From assembly GCA_963693305.1 (NCBI GenBank), contig OY855906.1, forward strand, positions 19,673,161 through 19,737,160: a DNA stretch of 64,000 nucleotides, read 5' to 3'. Shown piece by piece: positions 11,348 to 22,072 of the stretch. The notes beneath the pieces are model-generated. The model made no database searches. It saw only the letters and a program-made list of their open reading frames with translations, and had not been told where the DNA came from. The DNA comes from Meandrina meandrites. Its lineage: Eukaryota > Cnidaria > Anthozoa > Scleractinia > Meandrinidae. The translations under genes and the position numbers were made by a program. Each line of letters starts with the position of its first letter. Position 1 is the stretch's first letter.

Positions 11348-12370
11348 TCAGAGTGTGTATCCACAATGTCGGAAAAAATTTCTGGACATAACAGGTGTAA
11401 TTCTACTTAAGCCATCATAAATCGCAACCACGGTGTGATTTTCGGTAAGGTTTTTTTTTTTTTGAAGCCACCCTTTTAACGCACGGAAGCAATATTCACA
11501 TGTAATGTACACGGGATGATACGGAGGCTGAAATAATAAGGTACATCCATTTCGAGCTAGCATATTTCTTAGAGCTGGCTCAACATGTCTCGCGTGGTGG
11601 AAACCACAATTATCCATTACCACCGTGTCACCTTGTTTCAGCACAGGATTTTCTAAAACATCTTTTTCTTCTAAGGCCTCAGCAAAGAAATTCAACAGCT
11701 CCAATCCATTTGACAGTCCATTTAAAACATTAACGTGGCTGATTCCAAATATTCTATGGAGAAGATTCACAGTGTAATTAGCGTTTGACGTGTAACGCTG
11801 TATTTCCACTGCTGGTGCTCCAATTTGTGAGTGACCGTACCTTCGGTTGCCTGTTGTTTTGATCACGGAGAATTCATCAAAAAAATGCATGCTTGTTGGA
11901 TCAATTGTGCTACACGCGGTTAAATATTCCAAAAGGCGCTGTTCTGCATTCTCAGTTAACGACACTCTCGCTGTTACATTTAGTCGCTTGTAGGAATATC
12001 CCAGATCTTCCCGCACAGCTCGAGTAATTGAAGATTTGGATGGACAATTTTCTCTCAAACACACGTTGTTATCGACAAGTTTCTTTTGAATTTCCTCGGC
12101 GGAAATTCTGGGTTGTTGTTGTTTACAGAACTCTATATATGTTACAACGTCTTCGGTTCTTGCCAGCCTTGTCTTGTTTTCGCCAATTTCGTGGTTACTG
12201 TGTCCACGTTGAGCGAAATTATCGATGATGTTTTGAACGGTGCTTTCTGAAATGTTCAAATCTTTTCCTATTTGCCTTTGTGTTGTGCCATTTAGCCATC
12301 TTTCAACGATATCTTCTCTTGCTTCATTTGGAATCACCTTTCCTTGATGTACGAAAGGATTGTGAGCCAT
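11348..12370 (-). CDS. IS630/Tc1-mariner DDE transposase
   Basis: The frame is open from 12475, but the first 35 codons lie mostly in the TIR. I prefer the Met at 12370, which starts MAHNPFVHQGKVIPNEARED and gives 340 residues, near the family norm. The N-terminus is a paired-type helix-turn-helix (WLNGTTQRQIGKDLNISEST). The catalytic core shows FFDEFSVIK (first Asp), VVMDNCGFHHA (second Asp) and PPYHPVYITCEYCF, where the Glu sits at the usual position of the PYSPDLNPIE motif. I count 38 residues between the second Asp and this Glu (DD38E spacing). The protein should bind the TIRs and cut and paste the element at TA. No frameshift or stop is present. Confidence 0.9.
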   Translation of the reverse strand: MAHNPFVHQGKVIPNEAREDIVERWLNGTTQRQIGKDLNISESTVQNIIDNFAQRGHSNHEIGENKTRLARTEDVVTYIEFCKQQQPRISAEEIQKKLVDNNVCLRENCPSKSSITRAVREDLGYSYKRLNVTARVSLTENAEQRLLEYLTACSTIDPTSMHFFDEFSVIKTTGNRRYGHSQIGAPAVEIQRYTSNANYTVNLLHRIFGISHVNVLNGLSNGLELLNFFAEALEEKDVLENPVLKQGDTVVMDNCGFHHARHVEPALRNMLARNGCTLLFQPPYHPVYITCEYCFRALKGWLQKKKNLTENHTVVAIYDGLSRITPVMSRNFFRHCGYTL

Positions 12371-12596
12371 ATCACAAAATATTTGAGATAAATATTCATT
12401 CGAGATAAATTTTGAACTTGGAAGCGAAGTTCGCAGTTTCGATTCGAACTTCGCAATCAAACTCAGAGTGTTCATTTCAAAGTTCGCAATTTGATTGGCT
12501 CCAATAACAATGAAACAGCGAACTCAGGAATGCAGTTCCCAAGTTCCCAAGATGTTTCCAAACCTGCGCGGCCAAAGTGAGTTGAACTCCACTGTA

Positions 12597-13406
12597 AAAG
12601 CTTCCAATATTAAGCAGGTTTCATCAAAGCGAGTTCACAGATCGTGTTACGAGAATCTTGAATTTCTCATGTTTGTACTTCTTTATATATGTCAATAAAA
12701 GAAACCATCAAAAATATTTTTCTTCTTAACAACTAGTCAACTAAGTAAATGCCTTTTCTGGCCAAACAAGGGGCGGATCTAGGGTAGAGGCCTGGTGACG
12801 TGGGGAGGGGCTGTTTATTTTTTGGTAAACGACATTTTTTGTTTATGACTCACCCCGCTAAAAATGGATCTGGATAGGGTTAAGCTCCAAAATAAGTAAA
12901 TAACTGCTGACCAGAGTCCATCAGGCACGATTTTTTCTAGCATTGTGTACAGTTCTCGCTAGAACTGATAAGTCGTCACAGCATCATACAGGTAGGACAC
13001 AGGCAGAGTCAGCCACTTACAGGCCACGTTTTAGTCTGATTCCTTGTAAAATGTGGTCGAAATATCAGCGGCGTAGCTAGGATTTTTCAGGGGGGTGGGG
13101 TTAACACTGTGTCACACCCAGGGTACTTACATGGTCCAATGCAGATGTTCGGTCCTGAAAATGAAGTATGTAACTACCTAGCAGTACTGCACTAGAAAAG
13201 ATTGACGACATGTTGATTCTTCGGATTCGCGCTTTTTCGCCACCTGAATTAAAAATTAAAAGGTTTATATGTTGTTTACTTAAAAAAGGGGGTCACAAGC
13301 ACCCCAGGATCCCCCCTCCCCCCATGAATTTGATTGAAAAGAGCAAATATACAGCCTGCAAAATTTGTGTGACTGCGTGACTGAGTTTTTAGTATTTCGG
13401 ATTCCT
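12597..13406. other. No recognised gene
   Basis: An AATAAA at about 12695 lies just outside the transposon, with no gene attached. The rest is low-information sequence with GGGG/CCCC-rich patches near 13090 and 13310. Confidence 0.4.
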
Positions 13407-13690
13407 AGCACTCAGTTCAGAAGTTCACACCAGTTGTTAACTACAAAAAAAGCGGAATTAGACGATATTAGAGTTGTAATAATATTTCCATGGCAGATGC
13501 CTTAACTATTAGACCTGCCACTTTTGATAACGCTATTTTTCAGTTTTTGAAAAAGAAGCCAACGAATTTGTATTCTTTTACAGGCTCTTTTTACCTCCTT
13601 ACAGGTTAAATGGTAGTATGATATTAGACTGCACCAGACAATGGACTATAAATAATAGCAATAATTTGTGACTTAATTAGCACTAAGAAA

Positions 13691-13834
13691 ATTGACAGAT
13701 ATTTACAAACCGCTAACCCTCACCACCGTGTCTACCTTAATGGCCAAGCAAGAGCAGACCTTCAGTGGTGGGCATCCTTACTCACTGTTTTCAACTACAA
13801 ATCCCTATTCCCCAATGAATATCTTATCAATCTT
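13691..13834 (+). pseudogene. RT/RNase H connection fragment, DIRS-like
   Basis: The frame starting at 13691 reads ...HHRVYLNGQARADLQWW followed by ASLLTVFNYKSLFPNE, ending at a stop. The ARADLQWW pattern is the segment just after the RT domain in DIRS-like and related elements. Only this piece is present. An identical copy is at about 15360-15503 in the duplication. Confidence 0.5.
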
Positions 13835-14124
13835 TAACCAATGCTCTATCCAAAATGATCAAGGCAAAACTTCAGATTGTCTAGTTCAGCTTCAACGTGG
13901 ACAGCTCAATGATATTAACTTCTCTATGTGACAAGAGGCACTTGTCTGACAAACTAGCAATCTTGGTCAATGACATAATTGTCGCAATACAAAAGCTACA
14001 CTACGCCAGTTGCAGAGGAAAAGGGGAGAGAACCCTTGTTACACACACTTGTAAGGGTGCAAAGCAAGATCATTCGTCGACTCTCTTGTGACTAATGAAC
14101 ACTTCAAGTACAGACTGATATGCC

Positions 14125-14510
14125 ATGAGGAAAGTCATCTATCTATTAGCCAATCCCAACTGTGAATTGCTCGAACCTTTGGTCATTGATTACAACCTGA
14201 CTGAAGTCAATGATGGTGTGTGCTGGTCTTTGAAAAGCAATGCATTTGTAGAAAATGATGAGACAAATACGTATATCAGGTGAGTGTGTGCTTTTTTGGG
14301 GGACAGAACAAAATGCCAGGGAAATATCACTCTTACCCCCATGTCATTACATTTTACAGGGTTGATAAGGACACCCCTGGTAATGACGAACCCAACTTCC
14401 ATGTATTCAATTCACGGATGCTGGCATTGTTATCGTTATTCTGTTTCAATTGTAAGGAAGGCAATCCTCAGGTAATAATAAAATCTAATGGAACTATGGT
14501 TACAGTTTAG
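14125..14510 (+). pseudogene. Two-exon segment of an unnamed repeated protein, copy 1
   Basis: The ATG at 14125 opens 14125-14279, which ends ...NTYI and a split Arg codon at a strong donor GTGAGT. The acceptor TTTTACAG gives exon 14360-14510, continuing VDKDTPGNDEPNFHVFNSR, then a hydrophobic stretch with CFNC and KSNGTMVTV, stopping at TAG 14508. The first exon resembles the fragment at 3365-3625. I recall similar sequence patterns in dispersed cnidarian proteins but cannot name the family. Right after the stop, in the same frame, a LINE ORF1 coding region begins with CKIC, so the arrangement is chimeric. Confidence 0.45.
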
Positions 14511-15140
14511 CAAGACTGTAAAATCTGTGGCTCTAAGGGATTTGAAAGTTGTGTTGGGAAAATACTAGACAAAAATCAGCAGCTGAAGAAGTATATTGAC
14601 AGTCTGAAGACATCAATTCAATTTAATGACAAGCAGGTAGCAAAAATTAAGAAGGAGAATGAAAAACTGGTCAAGACAAACAATGATTTGCAGGCCGACG
14701 TCTATGATCTTGGAAAGCTAGTAGAAACGCTCAAATTTTACCATGACTCTCTAGAACAGTACACAAGAAAATTAAACGTTGAAGTTCATGGCATACCAGA
14801 ATGCGAAGGTGAGATTTTGTCTGACATTATCATCAAGTTTGGTCAAAAGGCTTCCGTCGATATTGCCCATCAAGATATCAACATCGTTCATCGACTGTAC
14901 AGGAAACCTCTGACCATAAAACCTATAATTATCAGGTTCCCTTCTTACAGATACAAAGGAGAATTTTACCAGGCAAGATTTCATTTGAAGGACATAAACA
15001 TTTCGGAAACAATTGAATTGGCACATGACGCCGACGAAGGCAGGATCTACATCAACGAGAACTTGACACTCACTCAGCACTCAGTTCAGAAGTTCACACC
15101 AGTTGTTAACTACAAAAAAAGCGGAATTAGACGATATTAG
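14511..15140 (+). pseudogene. LINE ORF1 (coiled coil plus RRM-like), copy 1, C-terminus lost
   Basis: Open from just after the TAG at 14508. It starts CKICGSKGFESC, then has a coiled coil (QQLKKYIDSLK through KENEKLVKTNNDL), then the LEQYTRKLNVEVHGIPE motif and the RRM-like HRLYRKP...IIIRFPSYRYK, ending INENLT. These are features of ORF1 nucleic-acid-binding proteins of L1/CR1-type LINEs. At 15069 the frame runs into the duplication junction and ends 24 codons later with unrelated residues. Confidence 0.75.
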
Positions 15141-15793
15141 AGTTGTAATAATGTTTCCATGGCAGATGCCTTAACTATTAGACCTGCCACTTTTGATAAC
15201 GCTATTTTTCAGTTTTTGAAAAAGAAGCCAACGAATTTGCATTCTTTTACAGGCTCTTTTTACCTCCTTACAGGTTAAATGGTAGTATGATATTAGACTG
15301 CACCAGACAATGGACTATAAATAATAGCAATAATTTGTGACTTAATTAGCACTAAGGAAATTGACAGATATTTACAAACCGCTAACCCTCACCACCGTGT
15401 CTACCTTAATGGCCAAGCAAGAGCAGACCTTCAGTGGTGGGCATCCTTACTCACTGTTTTCAACTACAAATCCCTATTCCCCAATGAATATCTTATCAAT
15501 CTTTAACCAATGCTCTATCCAAAATGATCAAGGCAAAACTTCAGATTGTCTAGTTCAGCTTCAACGTGGACAGCTCAATGATATTAACTTCTCTATGTGA
15601 CAAGAGGCACTTGTCTGACAAACTAGCAATCTTGGTCAATGACATAATTGTCGCAATACAAAAGCTACACTACGCCAGTTGCAGAGGAAAAGGGGAGAGA
15701 ACCCTTGTTACACACACTTGTAAGGGTGCAAAGCAAGATCATTCGTCGACTCTCTTGTGACTAATGAACACTTCAAGTACAGACTGATATGCC

Positions 15794-16179
15794 ATGAGGA
15801 AAGTCATCTATCTATTAGCCAATCCCAACTGTGAATTGCTCGAACCTTTGGTCATTGATTACAACCTGACTGAAGTCAATGATGGTGTGTGCTGGTCTTT
15901 GAAAAGCAATGCATTTGTAGAAAATGATGAGACAAATACGTATATCAGGTGAGTGTGTGCTTTTTTGGGGGACAGAACAAAATGCCAGGGAAATATCACT
16001 CTTACCCCCATGTCATTACATTTTACAGGGTTGATAAGGACACCCCTGGTAACGACGAACCCAACTTCCATGTATTCAATTCACGGATGCTGGCATTGTT
16101 ATCGTTATTCTGTTTCAATTGTAAGGAAGGCAATCCTCAGGTAATAATAAAATCTAATGGAACTATGGTTACAGTTTAG
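15794..16179 (+). pseudogene. Two-exon segment, copy 2
   Basis: Same structure as 14125-14510, with exons at about 15794-15948 and 16029-16179, identical splice sites, and one substitution (AAC for AAT in the NDEP segment). Confidence 0.45.
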
Positions 16180-16902
16180 CAAGACTGTAAAATCTGTGGC
16201 TCTAAGGGATTTGAAAGTTGTGTTGGGAAAATACTAGACAAAAATCAGCAGCTGAAGAAGTATATTGACAGTCTGAAGACATCAATTCAATTTAATGACA
16301 AGCAGGTAGCAAAAATTAAGAAGGAGAATGAAAAACTGGTCAAGACAAACAATGATTTGCAGGCCGACGTCTATGATCTTGGAAAGCTAGTAGAAACGCT
16401 CAAATTTTACCATGACTCTCTAGAACAGTACACAAGAAAATTAAACGTTGAAGTTCATGGCATACCAGAATGCGAAGGTGAGAATTTGTCTGACATTATC
16501 ATCAAGTTTGGTCAAAAGGCTTCCGTCGATATTGCCCATCAAGATATCAACATCGTTCATCGACTGTACAGGAAACCTCTGACCATAAAACCTATAATTA
16601 TCAGGTTCCCTTCTTACAGATACAAAGGAGAATTTTACCAGGCAAGATTTCATTTGAAGGACATAAACATTTCGGAAACAATTGAATTGGCACATGACGC
16701 CGACGAAGGCAGGATCTACATCAACGAGAACTTGACACAGAGAAGACAAAAAAGACTTTTGGCTGAGGCAAGGAAAATGAAAACCTTGAAAAAACTCAAT
16801 CGATTTTGGACTGTAGATGAGAAGATCTTTGTTCGAAAATCTGAGGAATCAGGACCAGAGGGAATCGATGGAATTTGGGACCTAGAAGAACTAGCAACTT
16901 GA
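16180..16902 (+). CDS. LINE ORF1 protein, copy 2, complete C-terminus
   Basis: The frame runs uninterrupted to 16902. Coiled coil at about residues 10-60, YTRK...VHGIPEC, the RRM-like core with INIVHRLYRKP and IIIRFPSYRYKGEFYQAR, then the C-terminal YINENLTQRRQKRLLAEARK and FWTVDEKIFVRKSEE. This C-terminal order is the family norm for L1-like ORF1 proteins, which bind LINE RNA. The LINE ORF2 is not next to it. The start is uncertain because the upstream frame is fused to other sequence; the first Met-like start is near 16357. Confidence 0.75.
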   Translation, partial: QDCKICGSKGFESCVGKILDKNQQLKKYIDSLKTSIQFNDKQVAKIKKENEKLVKTNNDLQADVYDLGKLVETLKFYHDSLEQYTRKLNVEVHGIPECEGENLSDIIIKFGQKASVDIAHQDINIVHRLYRKPLTIKPIIIRFPSYRYKGEFYQARFHLKDINISETIELAHDADEGRIYINENLTQRRQKRLLAEARKMKTLKKLNRFWTVDEKIFVRKSEESGPEGIDGIWDLEELAT

Positions 16903-18039
16903 TGCGTGCTACTCAGGAGAACTACTGGCCTTTATATTCTTTCTCAGAAATATTTCAGTAGTGTTAAGTATCTAGCTATAGAAGCAGAATATTTTAAGTG
17001 ACATATTTACAGAATTTAGATATTCCAGGAGCCTGGTTCAGGAGGCAATGAGTTAGTTATCAGACCACTTGTTGAGTGCATGTTAATTTTTGAGTTATTT
17101 TTTTGTAAAAAAATACCTCTTAGCCATTGCGTTGGACCTTGTGGTGAGCCAGTGAGTGAATCAGTAAGTCATGTATGTATGTCACACCAATCAGAATAGT
17201 GCTACTATCAAGAACCAATTGAATTACCGTTTCTAATGATGCATCGTTTGTGTTGAAAAAAATTTGCTTCTGCTTTCAGAACGGCCATGTTTATTTTAAT
17301 GTAGAATAGGAGAACGTATTTATTTGTTGACGTTATTTCCATTTACGTGGTGTATTTTATGTAGGTTACGCCAAGGACTTTGTATATAGCTTTAAAACGG
17401 AAAGAGGTGTTTTGCATATATACCAACATCATGGCTCTGCGGTTTACGAATAAGACGAGCGATGTTGCATTGGCCGTAAACTGATATTTTTGTTTTGAGT
17501 TATGGAGTTGTTGAACTTGATACTTTTGTTGTTCACGGTTAAAAAGTTTCAATTAGAAGTGACAGATGAGTGACTCTTGTGCCTACGATAATATACAAGG
17601 AAAAAGCTAGTCCTAACTTTATAGTACATTAAAGTGTTTGAAAAAAGCTGCTAGTATTCAGTTGGGTGTCGAGGACCATGAATTCACGGGATCATAGAAA
17701 AAACAGCGTGTTGTACTTGCACACTAAACAGTCTGTCGTTGAGGGTGCAAGATCAAGTTTGCGTGTTGTCGGATTCAAAAGTTTGAGTGGCAAGATGTCG
17801 CAGGATGTTTTGTCACCTAACTAAAAATGTTTAAAGTAAACACCTCTATTTGCTTGGTGCCACTTTTATGGTTTGCTGCTTCTGAAAGTTCCAATTTCCG
17901 ATCAAAATGGACGAAAACTATACCCATTTTCAGACCAAAACGGCTCAAAAACCATACCCTTTAGGGCGGCACATACCTATATAGCTTATAAAGGTGAGTA
18001 CCCCCACCCAGCCCACCACCGGAGGGAACTGTGATGAAT
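16903..18039. other. No recognised gene; part of a short repeat at the right end
   Basis: The segment at about 17900-18020 (CATACCC, GGGCGGCACATACCTATATA, GTACCCCCACCC) looks like one end of a short dispersed non-autonomous repeat, but its partner end was not found. The rest holds no supported feature. Confidence 0.35.
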
Positions 18040-18875
18040 GTTGACAAAAGAATATGTGTATGGTATTGTTTATCAGTTGAATGGAAACATATGTTTAGGA
18101 TTTTTTGACCGTGAAAAAGGGAACGGACCAGTGCTACCCCTGCTTGAAAAATTTGCAGCAAAAAGAGATACCAGAGCCTCTGTACATGGCTTAAGGTCAA
18201 GGGAACACCACATGCTAAGCTGTGAGGCAGCCAAACATATGGGTCTGGTAAAGTACCACCTGCACCTGACCTTGAGCACACCACTACCTGTCATGAGAGA
18301 CCATCAGGAGGGGACAGTCAACCTCATTGGGGAGTGCAAAGATGTGTTTTCGAGCTTAGCAACATTAAGAGGAGTCAAAGTGAAATAACACATAGACCCA
18401 GATGCAAAAAGTGCTGTAAAGAAGCAGAGAAGAATATCCTTACCACTCAAAGACAAACTCAAGATTCAGATTCTCAATAAATGGGAGGAAATGCATATCA
18501 TTGAAGATATAACAGGCAAATCAACAGACTGGTGCAGCAATGTTGTCCTCACTCCAAAGAAAAATGAAAACATTAGGGCAAGCCTGGGCATGACAAAATG
18601 ATATTTACCTTGAAAGAAAGGACAATTAGATGGCAATTTTTGTGAGTCACCAGAGCTCACAGAGAACACTGGACCCATCAGTGAGTCGCCACTGAGCACC
18701 AGAGAGGAAAGGTGCCCAGGTTCAGAGAAGACAGATGAAACTAAAGCAGGGATGGGAACCAGTGACTCCATCTCCGCAGATGTTGTTATGCCAGCAAGGA
18801 TACAATTCCCACAAATTTGTGAAGACGAACTGAGGAGAAGTGAGAGGCACAAAAAAGACACCAAGACATGATTAT
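18040..18875 (+). pseudogene. Gypsy-type LTR retrotransposon pol fragment
   Basis: Frame 18038-18388 ends with a segment leading into the RT. After a TGA the same frame continues HIDPDAKSAVKKQRRISLP, KDKLKIQILNKWEEMHIIED and WCSNVVLTPKKNENIR, which is the start of a gypsy-type RT. Coding then jumps to an unrelated open stretch (about 18640-18868), so the catalytic RT, RNase H and integrase are missing. The copy is a remnant. No LTRs were identified. Confidence 0.7.
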
Positions 18876-20422
18876 TTAAAGGAACCCAGAATTTCACCTT
18901 TAGTGCTGAAACGACACACAAGCCCTTTAAAGGGAAAGCACCACACTTTCAGCTGTAGTGCTGAAACAAGATAACTCTTGCTAAACTAGGATGGACTGTA
19001 GCCACTGCATGTTTTCATCTCGTATTGTTATATTATTATGTCACCTATCTCTAAGCAATGGCAAAATATAGTATCATACTGTTAGGACTGACGACTAGGT
19101 CTGTTGCATGCCAAGACCCTGCAGGCCTGGTTACCTTGTTGTAGTTGAGATACCAGCATGACAGCCACTCTTAATCAATAGTTTCACAGACTATTAAAGT
19201 GCCACTCCAATTAGACAATCAACAACACATTTTTAGGGCCCGAATATGCACTTTTCAGTTTCAACACACTCATTAAGTTACTCTAAATGGAAATAAAACA
19301 AACCTTAAACAGATTTTGGAAAACTAGCACTATAACTTATGGTCAACTTTTGAGAATCATAAAGTTACATCAATGATATGATCTGCAGATAATAAGGCAA
19401 TAGACATAAATGTCTAAGACAAATTTATAGATATCTTTGGAAATAATAAGTTCTAACATTACCATCCATAAACAAAAAATGGGTCCGCAAGGTGAACATG
19501 TGTCTAGTGCTGGGTTATTGAGCTTTATGCATTATTGTATTGTACGGTCACTGTAGCGCATTAATTAGTTGGCATAGACTAGAGGCGTGGGGGAAGGGTC
19601 AAAACATAAAGCTTCAACAGTGTAGCAAAGAAATATGGGTAGAAGTAATTAACACGTGCGAGGTGATCTAGGAAAGCTATCCAGAGTAGATGTTGTTGCA
19701 TAATTTTTTTTCTAGCACAACCTAAGTAAAGCACGGACTCTGATTAGTTAATTTAGCGTATACTATTTGCCCACGGGTGGATGCAAACGAACACCTTCAA
19801 CTTCAGTGTGCGCTTAATGTACATTTAAATCAATTAAAACATGTCTTCGCCATAGGTGCGCACTTGTACTGTCCCCAGAAAGCAAATTCAATGTTCATCC
19901 CATTTGAATGTATGGTCTTGTGTGTGCTGTCAGTTAAAATGTTGCTATATAGCACATCGACAATACTTTAGTTTAGCTGTACGCGACTGTCATGAGAGCA
20001 CATTGTGTTGATGTTTGTTGACATAGTAAATGCCTCAATTACCTCAAATTAAATTTGTTCTGTTTGTTACACATTGTCATTGGTTGTTTACTTCGGGTTA
20101 CGAGGTAAAAACAAGTGAAGAAATACTGCAAAATACTTCGTGTATGCTGTCATGCATGAGAAACCTTCGTAGAACTTGGTTAGTATGACATCATAGTTAG
20201 CCTTATATGAAGCACTTAGCCAAATTTTTTAGCATTATATTATTGTGTCTGTACTTCGCACTAGACACAAAAACACAAGCATGTCTTTGGAAAAATCTTT
20301 GTTTTAATATCAAAAATGAAAATTTGATCTTGTGTTCTCTGGGCAGTTTCCAATCAAAACATCCTCACCCCTTTTTTTAAAGAAATCACAAAATAATTAA
20401 AGAAGAATTAAACTTCTTTTAG
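18876..20422. other. No recognised gene
   Basis: AT-rich DNA. The repeated TTTAGTGCTGAAAC / TGTAGTGCTGAAAC near 18900 and 18955 is minor. No exon could be supported before 20423. Confidence 0.4.
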
Positions 20423-20705
20423 GTCACCATCATTCCACCAAACATCCATACACCAGGCAACCTGGCACTAAGCAACAATGTAAGTATACATCAATCTACA
20501 TTTATGATCAAAGTGTCTTATCAAAAACACTAATTGATCACCTACTGTTTACATTACATCACAATCCTCATGAAAACAATAATTAACTATTCTTTTCCTA
20601 CAAATCACCTAAAATAACAACAGCATGCATAACTTACTTGTCTTTAAGCGTACCCATGACATCAGAGAAATCCTGCAACAAGTGGAAGAGTGTTGCAACA
20701 TTCAC
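20423..20705 (+). CDS. Two candidate 57-nt exons of a host gene
   Basis: Exon 20423-20479 lies between a TTCTTTTAG acceptor and a GTAAGT donor and reads VTIIPPNIHTPGNLALSNN. Exon 20649-20705 lies between GTCTTTAAG and GTAAGT and reads RTHDIREILQQVEECCNIH. Both are exactly 19 codons in phase 0 without stops. Similar phase-0 exon sequence reappears at 21432, where a transposon has landed. The product is unknown. Support comes from splice sites and matching phase only, so the call is tentative. Confidence 0.4.
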
Positions 20706-21431
20706 GTAAGTACAATCTATAATTAAAAAATAATAACTTCTTGCTTTATCAAAACCAATAATATTGGTGCCTTAGGGTGAAAACTGCAAGGGGGAGTCTC
20801 TTTTTTTTCCTACCATGCAACACAGACACAAATGTGAATTATATAAATCGCGACCAAACATGTGAAGATACGACATGCAAGAAACATGCACATAGAAGCA
20901 AAAAGAAAAAGACAGTGGAGGAATTTTTGATCTTTTCAACCTCCCACTTTTCCCACCTATTTAACTGATAGCACTGCCCACTTTGCGAAAACAATATCAC
21001 TTCACAGAAAATTACCAGTGTTGTTGTATGATCAATACAACACAAGACATCTTCTCTAAAGGATGCCTTGGTCAATTGTTGAAATATCAAATAATCACTG
21101 ACTGTAAATGAATCCACCATCATTTCAATGATCAGCCAAAATACAGAAAACTGCATCTTGTTCTTTGCATACAAATAATGACAAGCAATATTTATTTTGG
21201 CCTGAGCATTAATCCCCAAAATTTCTGGATAAGTTACTACACATGGATGACAAGGCATCTATTGAACGTAGAGGCATATCTACAGTCTCAAAATCCACGC
21301 GTGTTGCCATCACTTCATCCATGTCTTGATAACTACATTACTTTCTGCTGTTATAAATCTGCTTATACATTTTTAGTACTTTCAAAAAAAATTATAAAAC
21401 TAAGAAAACATTAACAACATCTATACTTCAG
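20706..21431. other. Putative intron of the host gene
   Basis: Lies between the donor at 20706 and the acceptor at 21431 (ACTTCAG). A 139-codon minus-strand frame (20839-21258) has no recognisable motif and is probably chance. Confidence 0.35.
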
Positions 21432-21725
21432 ATTATCCCTTGTATCACCTACTAATGTAATATTCGACCACTAATGTAATACTAACCACAAATGTAATAA
21501 ATATCATCCACTAATATAAGAAAAAACTAACCGTAACTAATGTAATAACTTTCTTAACCTTTAATGTAATAAAAATCTTAACCACAAATGTAAAAACTTT
21601 GTGACCATTAATGTAATAACTCAAAAAATTAGGGCTAATTGGTTGCATTTGATTAATAAGATTTGTAGGATCAAATGGCAAAAAATGACATGACCTCTTA
21701 TTTTCATCTTAATTCGTGAAAACCT

Positions 21726-21804
21726 AATTTGCATTTACTTTCGACACATATGCGATTTAAAAAATCGTATATGTAGATTAGTATGTCGAAAGCAAATGCA
21801 AATT
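21726..21804. repeat. Imperfect hairpin near the Ginger left end
   Basis: AATTTGCATTTACTTTCGACA pairs with TGTCGAAAGCAAATGCAAATT, and the inner CATATGCGATTT pairs with AAATCGTATATG, with an asymmetric bulge. Confidence 0.7.
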
Positions 21805-21820
21805 ACGTTTTTCCAAAATA

Positions 21821-22072
21821 AAGGCCTGGCAAAACTAGGAAACATGTTTCCAGAAACACCCGTAGCGCGCGCATGTTTCCCCAATGTTTCCCAGTCTTGC
21901 CAAACGGGAAGCATTGTTTCCAGTGTCAATTTTGTTTCCAAGAAGCAAAATTTGCTTCTGCTACACGGCAGAAACATTTCGTGTTTCTGCACGTCATGGA
22001 AGCATGGAAAAACGAGGAAACAATTACAAAAACATGTTTCTGGAAACATCTTTCCTCGTTTTCCCAGGCCTT
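21821..22072. mobile_element. 252-bp MITE inside the Ginger-like element
   Basis: The left end starts AAGGCCTGGCAAAACTAGG and the right end is its inverted copy. They form 37-bp TIRs with about three mismatches. The interior is rich in GTTTCC/GGAAAC words. No coding capacity, and no certain target duplication. Confidence 0.75.

Larger units (their letters stand above)
8974..12594. mobile_element. Complete two-gene Tc1/mariner-superfamily transposon
   Basis: The termini are inverted repeats of about 176 bp (8974-9149 and 12419-12594) that are roughly 93% identical by eye. They begin CAGTGGA and end TCCACTG, and the element is flanked by TA on both sides (8972-8973 and 12595-12596). Start with CAGT and TA duplication are hallmarks of this superfamily. 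The element is 3,621 bp and carries two long convergent ORFs: a DDE transposase on the minus strand and a zinc-binding protein of unknown role on the plus strand. Both are uninterrupted, so the copy looks young and possibly capable of movement. Confidence 0.92.
13407..16738. repeat. Tandem duplication, two 1,663-bp copies
   Basis: Copy 1 is 13407-15069 and copy 2 is 15076-16738, at a constant offset of 1,669 bp and separated by six bases (TCACTC). By eye only about five substitutions separate them, including A/G near 13491 versus 15160, T/C near 13570, and T/A in the codon at 14816 versus 16485. The junction reads CACTCACTCAGCACTCAG, a CACTC-rich microhomology. Each copy contains an RT fragment, a two-exon segment and a LINE ORF1. 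Only copy 2 continues into the true ORF1 C-terminus (to 16902). Confidence 0.95.

Noticed and set aside
12495..12698. 67-codon plus-strand frame MAPITMKQRTQ... and its twin on the minus strand at 8750-9073
   Set aside because: Both are translations of the Tc1/mariner-like TIR; the similarity comes from the inverted repeat, not from a gene.
20839..21258. 139-codon minus-strand frame
   Set aside because: No motif, AT-driven composition, and it lies in a putative intron of the candidate host gene.
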